NCBI RefSeq assembly: GCF_021991835.1
Contig: NZ_JAHDAU010000004.1
Span: forward strand, 295,969 to 359,968
Length of the DNA: 64,000 bases
Direction: 5' to 3'
Origin: Polaribacter sargassicola
GTDB taxonomy: Bacteria; Bacteroidota; Bacteroidia; Flavobacteriales; Flavobacteriaceae
Of this stretch, positions 37,482 through 47,064 are shown one piece after another; within the stretch, counting starts at the first letter, position 1; each line of letters opens with the position of its first letter. Below the pieces are notes generated by a model. It was given only the letters and a program-made list of their open reading frames with translations, did not search any database and was not told the DNA's origin. The position numbers and the translations under genes are program-made.

Positions 37482-37518
37482 AAATTATTGTTATAAACTT
37501 ACTAAAAATTTTTAACTT

Positions 37519-38655
37519 TTAATAATATTCAAAAATTTCTCCTAAATCAAAAGATAAAGAAAAACGTAAAGAATTTTCTAACGGATTATTTACATCTGAT
37601 GAATTAATTAAATAAGATAAATCTACATTTAAAGCATTGGTTTTAAAACCTGCACCTAAAGTATAATATTGTCTATTACCTTTATCTTCACTTTCATGAA
37701 AATATCCACCTCTTAAAGCAAATGCGTTGTTGTATAAATATTCTGCACCAAAAGCGTATGTAAATTCTTTTATTTCTTCACTAAATCCTCCTGGAGCATC
37801 TCCAAAAGACTGAAAAATACCGCTTACCCAACCTACATTATCATCTTTACCTTCTACTATATTACCTTCGTCATCTCTTGTTGGTGGTGTTGGTACTAAT
37901 AATTTTGTAAATTCTAGTGTAGTAGAAATTGTGTTATAATCATCTAAAATAAAATCGAAACCTCCACCTAATTTTAAATTAGTTGGTATAAAATCTTCTT
38001 CGCCTGGTGTATAAGAAACTTTTGGCCCAACATTACTAATATTAAAACCTAATCTATAAACCCCATTAAAGTTACCGTAATTTTCTTCAAAAGATTGATA
38101 ATATCCAGAAATATCAACAGCAAATGAATTTATTGGTTGTAATGAATTACCTGATGTACCATTAAATGTTAAATTAGATCTTATATACTTTAAAGAAACA
38201 CTACCAGAAAAAGTTTCACTTAACTTTAAAGCATAAGCACCTGTAAACACAAGTTCGTTAGGGTTAATTGTTCCGTTAGGGTTACCACTACTATCTGTTA
38301 AATCTATCTGACCTAAAGAAAAATATTTAAAATCTGCACCCCAAGCAGCATTTTCTTTAAAACGATTCATATAAGAACCACTACCAACAAAAATATCATC
38401 GGTTAAATTACGTAACCAAGGAGAATATGTAATACCCGTTTTTATTTGTCTATTACTAAAAGCCATTTTTGCAGGGTTGTGAAAAATAGAAAAAGCATCT
38501 GCAGATGTTGCTACACCTACATCTCCCATACCTCCTGCTCGTGCATCTGGCACAATTAATAAAAACGGTGTTGCTGTTGTTATTGAATTTTCTTGGGCTA
38601 CAAATTTGGCACTAATTAAGGCACATATTGCAAAACAAATTGCTATTTTTTTCAT
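37519..38655 (-). CDS. porV: Type IX secretion system outer-membrane protein PorV (LptO)
   Basis: A FadL-like beta-barrel of 378 residues that shuttles cargo proteins from the SprA translocon to the PorU sortase in the type IX system. The signal peptide ends at residue 21 (KFVAQ). The mature start has the family hallmark PDARAGGMGDVGVATSADAFSIFHNPAKMAF. Alternating barrel strands follow (YSPWLRNLTDDIFVGSGSY; TLGAGFKTNALNVDLSYLI) up to the C-terminal FEYY. It is transcribed directly behind porU (40-base gap), as in other Bacteroidota, and ends at a terminator. Confidence 0.95.
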   Translation of the reverse strand: MKKIAICFAICALISAKFVAQENSITTATPFLLIVPDARAGGMGDVGVATSADAFSIFHNPAKMAFSNRQIKTGITYSPWLRNLTDDIFVGSGSYMNRFKENAAWGADFKYFSLGQIDLTDSSGNPNGTINPNELVFTGAYALKLSETFSGSVSLKYIRSNLTFNGTSGNSLQPINSFAVDISGYYQSFEENYGNFNGVYRLGFNISNVGPKVSYTPGEEDFIPTNLKLGGGFDFILDDYNTISTTLEFTKLLVPTPPTRDDEGNIVEGKDDNVGWVSGIFQSFGDAPGGFSEEIKEFTYAFGAEYLYNNAFALRGGYFHESEDKGNRQYYTLGAGFKTNALNVDLSYLINSSDVNNPLENSLRFSLSFDLGEIFEYY

Positions 38656-38695
38656 TTAATTATTATTCTTTTAATATTTTACAAATATCTAATTA

Positions 38696-41600
38696 TTATT
38701 GAAGTATTACTAATTTTTCGTATTTCTCTGCAACTAAATTACTGGTTGTAGCTTTTACTCTTAACTTGTATACATAGACACCTTTTCCTATTTTGTTACC
38801 AAAATCATCTAAACCATTCCAAGAAATACTTCTTGCTAAATTACCTGTTGTGGTAACATTCTGGTTTATTGTTTTTACTAATTTACCAGAAACCGTAAAA
38901 ATTTGCACTTGTACTTCTAAGTTTTCGTTAGGTTTATTATGGTTAAACCAAAATTCTGTATAATTTACAAAAGGATTTGGGTAATTTAAAACATTTTCTA
39001 AATTTAAAACTGCATCACTAACTACCACAAAATTTAACGTTCTTGTAGATGAGTTATTGTATGTGTCCCAAGCTTTTATTTCTAAAGTATGCGGGCCTAC
39101 TTCTAAATCTCTTAATTTATAAGTTACTTTTCCTTTTGTGTAATCACCTAATTCTGTTTCGTAAAAATCGTTTAATATTATTGGGTTTGTAGTATCTCCA
39201 TCTAAAACACCAACAATATCATGATCTACAGCTGTTATAGAAGTATTAATACCGTTATCATCAGACAGAACAGCGATTAAATTAGGAGATGTATTTGTGT
39301 TACCTCCATCAATAAAAGATTCATCATTCATATACAAACTTATTTCTGGCGCAGTTGTATCTTCTGGTGCATTTTCATTTATACCACCAACAACTACATC
39401 TACATTATAACCTGCTTTGTCTATTAGTGTATTACTTGCATAAAAGCTTAATTTACCTTTTCCGTAAGCTATTTTAATATCTTTTGGTACTACAAAATCA
39501 AACTCAAACTCTCCGTTTGTTACCGTAGATTTTCCTCTAAAAATTTTACTATCTTGTACATCAAAAGACATTTTTATACCAAAACCATCATTATCTAAAG
39601 TTTCTTTATCTAAAGACTTATCAAAAACTGTTGTAAATAAAGTTCCGTTAAAGTTAGGTAAAAGTGCATTAGAATTATCTGTTACTTCTCCTTTAAAACT
39701 AATTTTAGACAATGCTTTTAATGTATCTAAAGGTTGAGAAATACTCTTATTATTCATTTCTGTTATTCTAACATTTGGTTGAGGAATTGCCAATTTCTTT
39801 GCAGGATCTCCAAAATAAAAGATAAAAAATTTCTGAGTATTAGAAAATTCGTTTTTAGTTTTTACTAATGATTCTGCAATAGACAAATCTTCTCCATTAA
39901 ACTGTAATAACACACGTATTAATTGCTCGTTAAAATTTTGACCAACGGAAATATACACTTCTCTTGTTGTGGTAATCATACTTGCAGAACCACCATTTGT
40001 ATTTAAAAAAGTAAGTTCTCCTGCGGTAATTCTGTTTGGATTATCAAATCTAGAAAAATCGCAAGTAACTGTAATTAAAAGTGGTAGCGTATTAAGATTA
40101 TTAAAACTTTGTACTTGTGTTTTTTCTAATATTCTTTCTGATGCAAAACCATCTTCTCCTCCATGACCAAAATAATCGAAAATTAAAGTTCCTTTTTCTA
40201 TAGCATTTGTAATTGCCTCGTTTACTTCTGGATATCTTTCTCCTCCAGATGAATTTTCTTGCACGTAAGAATCTACGTATATTTTATTAATATTAAAAAT
40301 AGGCTTTGTTACTTTTATTTCATCTGCGATAGACTCTACTCCTTCTTGTAAAATTTCTTCTCCAGTAAGGTCTATATCATCAGCTAAAAGAGTTATTGTA
40401 TTTCTCCAATCACCATGAGCATTTTCACCGTAGCTAGTTAAAATTTTATCCACCATATTTTTTGCTTCTGTAATTGTAGAAACAGGTATTCTACCAGAAG
40501 CAACATCTATTGTATGAGAAGAATACATAGTTCCTTCATTATCATCTAACATTACAAAAAAATCATCTGTAACCCAAGAATTTGCCAAGTTAAAACTGTT
40601 TTCAGATAATTTTACCGGTACAATATTATTATTGCCAGATACCCTATCTTTATAATCATAAGAACTGTCTCCAAAAAAACAAACATATTTTAATTTTGTA
40701 TCTTCTGATGAGTTTGTATTGTAAATGTATTTTATAAAATCTCTAATACCTGTTATATCTTTAGAACCAGAAGCAAATTCATTATAAATTTCATCTAATA
40801 AAACTACTTTTGTAGACAAATTAGAATTTTCTTGATGATAATCTGCCAATCTTTGTGCTTCTGTAGAAAGGTCTGAATTTGTAATAATAATGTAATTAAT
40901 ATCTTTTAAAGCATGTAAGTTTTGATTTACAACTTTATTATCTTGAATGATTTGTGGAGTATAAAAATCATCTTCATTTAATAAAACATATTCTTTTAAT
41001 TCTCCTGCATTATCTTTAAAAACAAAGTTATTAATAGCACTTTCATTCTCTATTATTGTAGGCGATAAATGATCTGACACATCCCAAATTTGGAAAATAT
41101 TTGTGTTATTTTCTATTTGATATTCTACAACTCCATTTGAATTTGCTTGATCAAAATTTCTAAATGAAATTTGATTTCCGTCTGCAATTAAACTTTTCTC
41201 TCCGATAACTTCTATATAATCTAAAAAAGCGGTAGCAGAAGGATTTCCTGCATTATCATAAGTAATAGAAACATCAATTATATCTGATGAATTATTAACA
41301 TCTATAGATACTTCTCTTGCATTTGCCATTGTTGTTGAGCTGGCTCCAAAAAAAGTTAAAGTAGATGCAGATGATCCGTTTACTACAATAGACATAGAAG
41401 AAGAACTTACAGATGTAGAAACGGCTCTAATATTGATTTTTACATCATTATTATTTAAAGCATTAGGAAACGGAATTTTAAAATTTTGAGTATTTACTAT
41501 ATTAAAATCATCATTAAAAAACCACTGCGTTCCGGCTGCTATTAAATTATTTTCTTCTTTTTCATAAAAAGTATAATCATTAAAAGTTGTTAAGAAAACA

Positions 41601-42085
41601 TTTGCTGTACTTGTTATTGGTGTTTTTTGCTGAATTCTTTTACCATCATCTTCTTTTACTGTAATAAAGTAATAAGCTTCATCAGAAAAAATATTTTGTC
41701 TATGATTAGCGTCTTTACTTGTAGTATCTACCTGCCAATCATGTGGACCTTTTGCGTAAAATAAAATGTAGTCATTGTTATCAAAAGAACCGTCTTCTTC
41801 TCCATTAATATAAATTGCATTTTCTTGTAAATCATTGTATCTAAAATCGCTGTTTAAATCTGGCAAAAGAGTTCCTCCATTACCATAAATAGCAATTTTT
41901 TTAGGATTTAGACCATTTGTAGAAATACCAATGTTTTGCAATAAATTTTTATCTATCTTAAAAACACCCGTAGTATCTACAGAAAACTTGTACCAATCAC
42001 CTGTATTAAGCACAGAATTAGTGTCTTGAGCATTAACACCATAAATAAAGAAACCTAAAAAAAGGGTTAAAAAATATTTTTTCAT
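38696..42085 (-). CDS. porU: Type IX secretion system sortase PorU
   Basis: The surface-exposed cysteine protease that removes the C-terminal signal of type IX cargo and links cargo to the cell surface. The start at 42085 (MKKYFLTLFLGFFIYGVNAQ) gives a clean signal peptide and 1129 residues; a start seven codons upstream would spoil it. The C25 (gingipain) domain lies around 430-760 with H641 in DYFGHGGEDG and C675 in TVTCDFSRFD. The last 95 residues (from about 1035, LNYPNPFVNYTEFWF) form a FlgD-like/type IX C-terminal fold ending EKLVILQ. It sits divergently from gldJ and upstream of porV, the standard arrangement. Confidence 0.95.
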   Translation of the reverse strand: MKKYFLTLFLGFFIYGVNAQDTNSVLNTGDWYKFSVDTTGVFKIDKNLLQNIGISTNGLNPKKIAIYGNGGTLLPDLNSDFRYNDLQENAIYINGEEDGSFDNNDYILFYAKGPHDWQVDTTSKDANHRQNIFSDEAYYFITVKEDDGKRIQQKTPITSTANVFLTTFNDYTFYEKEENNLIAAGTQWFFNDDFNIVNTQNFKIPFPNALNNNDVKINIRAVSTSVSSSSMSIVVNGSSASTLTFFGASSTTMANAREVSIDVNNSSDIIDVSITYDNAGNPSATAFLDYIEVIGEKSLIADGNQISFRNFDQANSNGVVEYQIENNTNIFQIWDVSDHLSPTIIENESAINNFVFKDNAGELKEYVLLNEDDFYTPQIIQDNKVVNQNLHALKDINYIIITNSDLSTEAQRLADYHQENSNLSTKVVLLDEIYNEFASGSKDITGIRDFIKYIYNTNSSEDTKLKYVCFFGDSSYDYKDRVSGNNNIVPVKLSENSFNLANSWVTDDFFVMLDDNEGTMYSSHTIDVASGRIPVSTITEAKNMVDKILTSYGENAHGDWRNTITLLADDIDLTGEEILQEGVESIADEIKVTKPIFNINKIYVDSYVQENSSGGERYPEVNEAITNAIEKGTLIFDYFGHGGEDGFASERILEKTQVQSFNNLNTLPLLITVTCDFSRFDNPNRITAGELTFLNTNGGSASMITTTREVYISVGQNFNEQLIRVLLQFNGEDLSIAESLVKTKNEFSNTQKFFIFYFGDPAKKLAIPQPNVRITEMNNKSISQPLDTLKALSKISFKGEVTDNSNALLPNFNGTLFTTVFDKSLDKETLDNDGFGIKMSFDVQDSKIFRGKSTVTNGEFEFDFVVPKDIKIAYGKGKLSFYASNTLIDKAGYNVDVVVGGINENAPEDTTAPEISLYMNDESFIDGGNTNTSPNLIAVLSDDNGINTSITAVDHDIVGVLDGDTTNPIILNDFYETELGDYTKGKVTYKLRDLEVGPHTLEIKAWDTYNNSSTRTLNFVVVSDAVLNLENVLNYPNPFVNYTEFWFNHNKPNENLEVQVQIFTVSGKLVKTINQNVTTTGNLARSISWNGLDDFGNKIGKGVYVYKLRVKATTSNLVAEKYEKLVILQ

Positions 42086-42132
42086 AATAGTATTCAAATA
42101 ACGCAAATATTTTATACATATTTTAGCTCTAA

Positions 42133-42140
42133 CAAAGATA
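42133..42140 (-). promoter_or_regulatory. -7 box TATCTTTG for porU
   Basis: On the minus strand TATCTTTG is an exact TAnnTTTG match, 47 bases before the porU ATG at 42085. No TTG is found at the expected -33 distance, which lowers confidence. Confidence 0.45.
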
Positions 42141-42216
42141 AATTATACTAAAAATAAAAACTTATCGTTTTATATAAAGTAGGCTTAAAAACCTAGTGTT
42201 AAAAACACCATTTTAC

Positions 42217-42246
42217 TTGTTTGAATGGAGAATTATTGTAAATTGC
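42217..42246 (+). promoter_or_regulatory. Possible -33/-7 promoter for gldJ
   Basis: TTG (42217-42219) is followed after 19 bases by TAAATTGC (42239-42246), which deviates from TAnnTTTG only in its last two bases. It lies 41 bases before the gldJ ATG. Spacing supports a real promoter; the -7 match is imperfect. Confidence 0.35.
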
Positions 42247-42287
42247 ATCGCTATAATAAAAACCTAAAACTAATTTTTAATTAGGAA

Positions 42288-43949
42288 ATGAAAAACTTTT
42301 TTAAAATATCTTTAATTGCACTTTCAATTTTAACAATTGTTAGTTGCAGTAAATCCACTTCAGAAACTTCAAAACTTACAGGATTGCCATTTAACAATCC
42401 TAAATATGGTAATTATATTAGAGGAAATGAAACTGCAGGACAAGAAGTTCCATTAGGAATGGTTGCTGTTGAAGGTGGTTCTTTTACAATGGGGCAGGTA
42501 CAGGATGACGTTATGTTTGATTGGAACACAACCCCTAAGAAAATGCATGTTCGTTCATTTTTTATGGATGAAACAGAAGTAACAAATTCTGAATATTTCT
42601 TATACGTACAAAATATAAAAGATGTTTTTCCTCCTTCTGAAGAAAAATATAAACATATATACAGTTCTGTTTTACCAGATACTCTAGTTTGGAGAAAAAG
42701 TTTAGGGAATACAGATATTTTATCTGAAAACTATTTACGTCATCCTGCGTATGCAGATTATCCTGTTGTGGGGGTTAGTTGGTTACAAGCCAACCAATAT
42801 TGTAAATGGCGTACAGATGCTGTAAACTTAAAAAAGTTAATTGATAAAGGATATCTTAAAAACATATTTGCGAATGATACCATTAGAAACTTTTTTGATA
42901 CAGATGTTTTCTTAGCAGATTCTGACAATCTTTTTGATGGAGATACAACTATTTATAGAAGAGGAATTAGAACAAGAGGTGTTTCTTCTTCTAAAAACAA
43001 TTCTTTTAAAGGTAGAAAAATAACAAAAGCTGATGGAATTTTAAGTGAAAACTATAGACTTCCTACAGAGGCAGAATGGGAGTTTGCTGCAAAAGCAAAT
43101 ATAGAAAACAGAGAATATAACAACATTAGAGGTAGAAAAAAATATGCTTGGGATGGTAAATATTCTAGAGAAACATCTAAAAGATATAGAGGTGATCATT
43201 TAGCTAACTTTAAGCAAGGGCAAGGTGAGTACAGTGGGTTATCTGGATGGAGTTCTGATGGATCTGATATACCAATTAAAGTAAAATCTTATCCTCCAAA
43301 TGCATTTGGTTTGTATGATATGTCTGGTAACGTAGCAGAATGGGTTTCTGATGTTTATAGACCAATTATTGATAACGAAGCTAATGACTTTAATTACTTT
43401 AGAGGTAATATTTTTACTAAGAAAATGATTAATGAAGATGGTAAAGTTGTTATTTCTAATAGTAATGCAGAAGCAGAATACGATACTTTACCTAACGGAA
43501 AGATAAATCCAAAATATTTACCGGGTACTATCAAATATATTCCAATTACAAAAGACGATGTAACCTTAAGAAGAAACTTTATAGTTTCTGATAACACAGA
43601 TATTGATGATGGAGATTTAAGATCTAGTAGATTTTATGAAGATGAGGAGCAAATAGGTTCTAAACCTAGTATGTATAACTCTCCTCAAAAACCAAAAAAA
43701 GTAATAGATCCAGAAACGGGTGAAGAAGTTTTGGTTAATGATACAGAAAAAAGAACTACTCTTATTAGTAACCGTACAAGGGTTTATAAAGGAGGTTCTT
43801 GGGCAGATAGAGAGTTTTGGTTAGATCCGGCACAAAGAAGATATCTACCAGAATATATGGCTACAAATTATATTGGTTTTAGATGTGTTACAGATATAGT
43901 GGGACCTATGACTAATGGTAAGAAAAAAGCTAGAACAGCTACTAGATAA
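42288..43949 (+). CDS. gldJ: Gliding motility lipoprotein GldJ
   Basis: A 553-residue lipoprotein needed for gliding and for stability of the GldK/type IX machinery. The signal peptide ends in VSC with Cys20 lipidated. The body is a formylglycine-generating-enzyme/SUMF1 fold without sulfatase-modifying function: GMVAVEGGSFTMGQ, FFMDETEVTNSEYF, YPVVGVSWLQANQYCKW, YRLPTEAEWEFAAK, FGLYDMSGNVAEWVSDVY and GGSWADREFWLDPAQRRY are all visible. The C-terminus is basic (NGKKKARTATR). Its neighbours porU and porV (divergent) and murF (downstream) match the order in gliding Flavobacteriaceae, which identifies it as GldJ rather than GldK. Confidence 0.93.
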   Translation: MKNFFKISLIALSILTIVSCSKSTSETSKLTGLPFNNPKYGNYIRGNETAGQEVPLGMVAVEGGSFTMGQVQDDVMFDWNTTPKKMHVRSFFMDETEVTNSEYFLYVQNIKDVFPPSEEKYKHIYSSVLPDTLVWRKSLGNTDILSENYLRHPAYADYPVVGVSWLQANQYCKWRTDAVNLKKLIDKGYLKNIFANDTIRNFFDTDVFLADSDNLFDGDTTIYRRGIRTRGVSSSKNNSFKGRKITKADGILSENYRLPTEAEWEFAAKANIENREYNNIRGRKKYAWDGKYSRETSKRYRGDHLANFKQGQGEYSGLSGWSSDGSDIPIKVKSYPPNAFGLYDMSGNVAEWVSDVYRPIIDNEANDFNYFRGNIFTKKMINEDGKVVISNSNAEAEYDTLPNGKINPKYLPGTIKYIPITKDDVTLRRNFIVSDNTDIDDGDLRSSRFYEDEEQIGSKPSMYNSPQKPKKVIDPETGEEVLVNDTEKRTTLISNRTRVYKGGSWADREFWLDPAQRRYLPEYMATNYIGFRCVTDIVGPMTNGKKKARTATR

Positions 43950-43970
43950 AATAACTTCTTATAACAACAT

Positions 43971-44004
43971 AACCTCACTGCAAATTATTCAGTGAGGTTT
44001 TTTT
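43971..44004 (+). terminator. Intrinsic terminator between gldJ and murF
   Basis: The stem AACCTCACTG (43971-43980) pairs with CAGTGAGGTT (43990-43999) around a nine-base loop, followed by seven T. It lies 21 bases after the gldJ stop and only 11 bases before the murF ATG, so murF must depend on read-through or on a promoter inside gldJ. Confidence 0.85.
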
Positions 44005-44014
44005 ATTTTAAAAA

Positions 44015-45271
44015 ATGAAAATTAAAGAAATTTATAATTTATATACTAAACATTATCTTGTAGATACAGACACAAGAAAAATTAGAAAAAACACCTTATT
44101 TTTTGCTTTAAAAGGAGAAAATTTTAATGGTAATAAATTTGCATTAAAAGCAATTGAATTAGGAGCTAGCTTTGCTATAATTGATGAAGAAGAATATAAA
44201 ACACATGATAATATAATATTAGTTGACAACGTTTTAAAAACACTTCAAGAATTAGCAAATTATCATAGAAAAAAATTAAATGCAACCATAATAGGATTAA
44301 CTGGTAGTAATGGTAAAACAACCACAAAAGAATTAATTAATGCTATTTTATCTAAAAAATATAAAACTAGCGCAACAATTGGTAACTTAAACAACCATAT
44401 AGGAGTTCCTTTAACTCTACTTTCTATGGATACTAATACAGAAATAGGTATTGTAGAAATGGGTGCTAACCATCAAAAAGAAATTGAATTCCTTTGCTCT
44501 ATTTGCGAACCTGATTTTGGCTATATCACTAACTTTGGTAAAGCTCATTTAGAAGGATTTGGAGGCATAGAAGGAGTTATTAAGGGGAAATGTGAATTAT
44601 ATGATTATCTACAAAAGAATAACAAAACTGCCTTTGTAAACCCTAAAGATAACATTCAGGTTGAAAAAACAAAGAAGATAAAAACGATTCCGTTTAAAGA
44701 TGATATAAAGCTTAAAGAGGTAAATCCTTTTGTTAAATTAAGTTTCAATTCTGTAATAATTACTAGTAACCTAATTGGTAAATATAATTATACAAATATT
44801 ACCATTTCTTGTACAATTGGTAAGTTTTTTAAAGTTTCTGATATTGATATAAAAGAGGCTATTGAAAATTATACGCCAGATAATAATCGTTCTCAAATTA
44901 TAATAAAATCTACAAATAAAATTATTTTAGATGCATATAATGCTAACCCATCTAGCATGAGAGCTGCAATAGAAAATTTTTATCAAATTGAGGGTGAAAA
45001 TAAAACTGTTATTTTAGGCGATATGTTCGAACTTGGTAAATCAAGTTTAACTGAACATCAAAATATTGTAGAGTATGTTGAAAGCTTAAATTTTAAGAAC
45101 ACTTATTTTGTTGGAGAAATATTTGCTAAAACTAATTTAAATAAGAATATCTTTAAAACTTATAACGCATTGCAAGAACATTTAAAAAACAATCCTCTTA
45201 AACATCAATCAATATTGATAAAAGGTTCAAGAGGAATGCAACTAGAAAGGGTTTTACATCTTTTTAATTAA
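44015..45271 (+). CDS. murF: UDP-N-acetylmuramoyl-tripeptide--D-alanyl-D-alanine ligase
   Basis: Adds D-Ala-D-Ala to the UDP-MurNAc-tripeptide in the last cytoplasmic step of peptidoglycan precursor synthesis. The ATP loop is GLTGSNGKTTTKE (about 95-107). The substrate segment TIGNLNNHIGVPLTLL, the IVEMGANHQKEIEFL motif and the C-terminal-domain LDAYNANPSSMRAAIENF are all typical of MurF. At 418 residues it is slightly short but complete. The start is 65 bases after gldJ with a terminator between. Its last 8 bases overlap the 3' end of the opposing kinase gene. Confidence 0.95.
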   Translation: MKIKEIYNLYTKHYLVDTDTRKIRKNTLFFALKGENFNGNKFALKAIELGASFAIIDEEEYKTHDNIILVDNVLKTLQELANYHRKKLNATIIGLTGSNGKTTTKELINAILSKKYKTSATIGNLNNHIGVPLTLLSMDTNTEIGIVEMGANHQKEIEFLCSICEPDFGYITNFGKAHLEGFGGIEGVIKGKCELYDYLQKNNKTAFVNPKDNIQVEKTKKIKTIPFKDDIKLKEVNPFVKLSFNSVIITSNLIGKYNYTNITISCTIGKFFKVSDIDIKEAIENYTPDNNRSQIIIKSTNKIILDAYNANPSSMRAAIENFYQIEGENKTVILGDMFELGKSSLTEHQNIVEYVESLNFKNTYFVGEIFAKTNLNKNIFKTYNALQEHLKNNPLKHQSILIKGSRGMQLERVLHLFN

Positions 45272-46115
45272 TATTGTTCTTATGATATTCTAATAAATTA
45301 TCAATAGGTCTTTGAATAACGTCAGTAATTTTAAGTTTATTTTCTTCAGCTATATCTTCTAAAATATCTCTAAAATAATGAGCAATAGAACCAATAAAAT
45401 AAATTGGAGTATCTACTGTTTTATTATATGGTAAAACTCTGTACTTAAAAAATTCTTGAAATCCTTTTTTAATAATTTCTTTAATGTATTCATTCTCTTT
45501 AAAATCAAACATAAACTTAGCAAAAGAAGCTAAATACATGTTAGGGTTAGGTTCTCTATATAGATTTTTCTTAATGTAATCTACATCCAACTCAAACTCT
45601 TCTTCAAATTTTACTGCTATCTCACTTGGCATTTGTTTATAGAAATAATCGATAATTAATTTTTTTCCAAAATAATTACCGCTAGCTTCATCCATTAAAA
45701 TATATCCAAGAGATGCAGTAAGCATTTCCATATTTTCACCATCATAATAACAACTGTTAGATCCAGTACCAAGAATACAAACTAATGCTGGCTCTTTGCC
45801 TGTAGCAGCATACACCGCTGCTAACATATCTTCTGATATGTAAACCTTTGCATTAATAAAAATAGACTCTAAAATTGCTTTTAAAATCTCTACAGGTTTA
45901 GGCGTACCACAGCCTGCTCCATAAAAATGAATCTCTTTAACATCTTCCTTTATATTAATAAGTTGAAACATGTTTATTATTCTATTATGTAATTCTTTTT
46001 CTGGTACTATAGCTGGATTTAACCCTAAAGTTCTTACTCTAAAAGCTTCTTCTTTATTATTATTTATAGCAATCCAATCAGCTTTTGTTGAACCACCATC
46101 TGCAATTAGTATCAT
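45264..46115 (-). CDS. BadF/BadG-type ATPase, N-acetylglucosamine kinase-like
   Basis: A 283-residue kinase of the ASKHA fold. The N-terminal phosphate loop is ADGGSTKADW, the second loop CILGTGSNSCYYDG, and the adenosine site includes YILMDEASGNYFGKKLI. These match the BadF/N-acetylglucosamine kinase group that phosphorylates GlcNAc for amino-sugar salvage or cell-wall recycling. The substrate is inferred. It is convergent with murF with an 8-base overlap of coding ends, and divergent from the PHP phosphatase gene across 160 bases. Confidence 0.86.
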   Translation of the reverse strand: MILIADGGSTKADWIAINNNKEEAFRVRTLGLNPAIVPEKELHNRIINMFQLINIKEDVKEIHFYGAGCGTPKPVEILKAILESIFINAKVYISEDMLAAVYAATGKEPALVCILGTGSNSCYYDGENMEMLTASLGYILMDEASGNYFGKKLIIDYFYKQMPSEIAVKFEEEFELDVDYIKKNLYREPNPNMYLASFAKFMFDFKENEYIKEIIKKGFQEFFKYRVLPYNKTVDTPIYFIGSIAHYFRDILEDIAEENKLKITDVIQRPIDNLLEYHKNNIN

Positions 46116-46248
46116 AGTTTTTTGTATTTACTTTCAAATATATTATAAGTAAAACTCTTATACAATACTTTGTTAGTTTTCAATCGTTTTCGTTATTGTA
46201 ATTTATTTTAATTTTAAAGAGAGCATTTAAAAATGAATTTAAATATTG

Positions 46249-46256
46249 TAAATTTG
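46249..46256 (+). promoter_or_regulatory. -7 box TAAATTTG for the PHP phosphatase gene
   Basis: An exact TAnnTTTG match 19 bases before the ATG at 46276. A TTT at the expected -33 distance (in GCATTTAAAA) could serve as a degenerate upstream element. Confidence 0.45.
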
Positions 46257-46275
46257 TTTTAAATTAAAATAAAAT

Positions 46276-47013
46276 ATGATTTTTTTTAAGCCAAAAAAAA
46301 TTAATCCTTTAGATTTTTTTATCAACGATTTTATAGATATACATTCTCATTTGCTACCAGGAATTGATGATGGCGCAAAGGACTTAGATACTTCTATAGC
46401 ATTAATTTTAAAAATGCAATCTTACGGTATTAAAAACTTTATAACAACACCTCATGTTTTAGGAGATCTTTACCCTAACACACCTAAAATTATAAACAAT
46501 AAGTTAGAAGAACTTAAGAACGAACTTAAGAATAGAAATATTAAAGACATTAATATAAGAGCTGCTGCTGAATATATGATGGATGAAAATTTTTCTAATC
46601 TGCTACAAAATAAAGATTTACTTACCTTAAAAGATAATTACATTTTAGTAGAAATGTCTTATTTAAGCGCTCCTATTAATCTATTTGATATATTATTCGA
46701 AATTCAATTAAAAGGATATAAACCTGTTTTAGCACATCCTGAAAGGTATTTATTTTATCACAATAATATGAATACTTACAATAAGTTAAAAACATCTGGA
46801 TGCTTGTTTCAATTAAATTTATTGTCTCTAACAGAGCATTATGGTAAAAATGTACAAAAAATATCTAATAAATTACTAGATCAAAATATGTACGATTTTG
46901 TAGGTACAGATACACACCACATTCATCACTTAAACACATTAAAGAATATTTGTACAAAAAAAACATTAAAAAAAATTGAACATCTACTCATTAATAATAA
47001 GAAATTTATATAA
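46276..47013 (+). CDS. PHP-type tyrosine-protein phosphatase, CpsB/YwqE family
   Basis: A metal-dependent phosphatase that dephosphorylates bacterial tyrosine kinases of capsule systems. The PHP metal ligands are visible: H23 and H25 in DIHSHLLPGIDDG with D31/D32, TTPH near 55, a glutamate in RAAAEYMMD, AHPERY, and GTDTHH near the end. At 245 residues it matches the family. Although it is on the opposite strand from the polysaccharide operon, it faces the Wzc kinase gene tail to tail, and the kinase's tyrosine-rich tail is its likely target. Confidence 0.9.
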   Translation: MIFFKPKKINPLDFFINDFIDIHSHLLPGIDDGAKDLDTSIALILKMQSYGIKNFITTPHVLGDLYPNTPKIINNKLEELKNELKNRNIKDINIRAAAEYMMDENFSNLLQNKDLLTLKDNYILVEMSYLSAPINLFDILFEIQLKGYKPVLAHPERYLFYHNNMNTYNKLKTSGCLFQLNLLSLTEHYGKNVQKISNKLLDQNMYDFVGTDTHHIHHLNTLKNICTKKTLKKIEHLLINNKKFI

Positions 47014-47015
47014 TA

Positions 47016-47042
47016 AAAAAGGAAGCTAAATGCTTCCTTTTT
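47016..47042. terminator. Bidirectional intrinsic terminator
   Basis: The stem AAAAAGGAAGC (47016-47026) pairs with GCTTCCTTTTT (47032-47042) around a five-base loop, with A and T tracts in its arms. It lies between the convergent phosphatase and kinase genes and would end the long minus-strand polysaccharide transcript. Confidence 0.87.
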
Positions 47043-47064
47043 ATTATATAAATTTAGCCTTTAA

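Noticed and set aside
42288..43949. Sulfatase-modifying formylglycine-generating enzyme
   Set aside because: The fold matches, but the gene is a lipoprotein placed between porU and murF, and the pattern is that of GldJ. No sulfatase gene is present.
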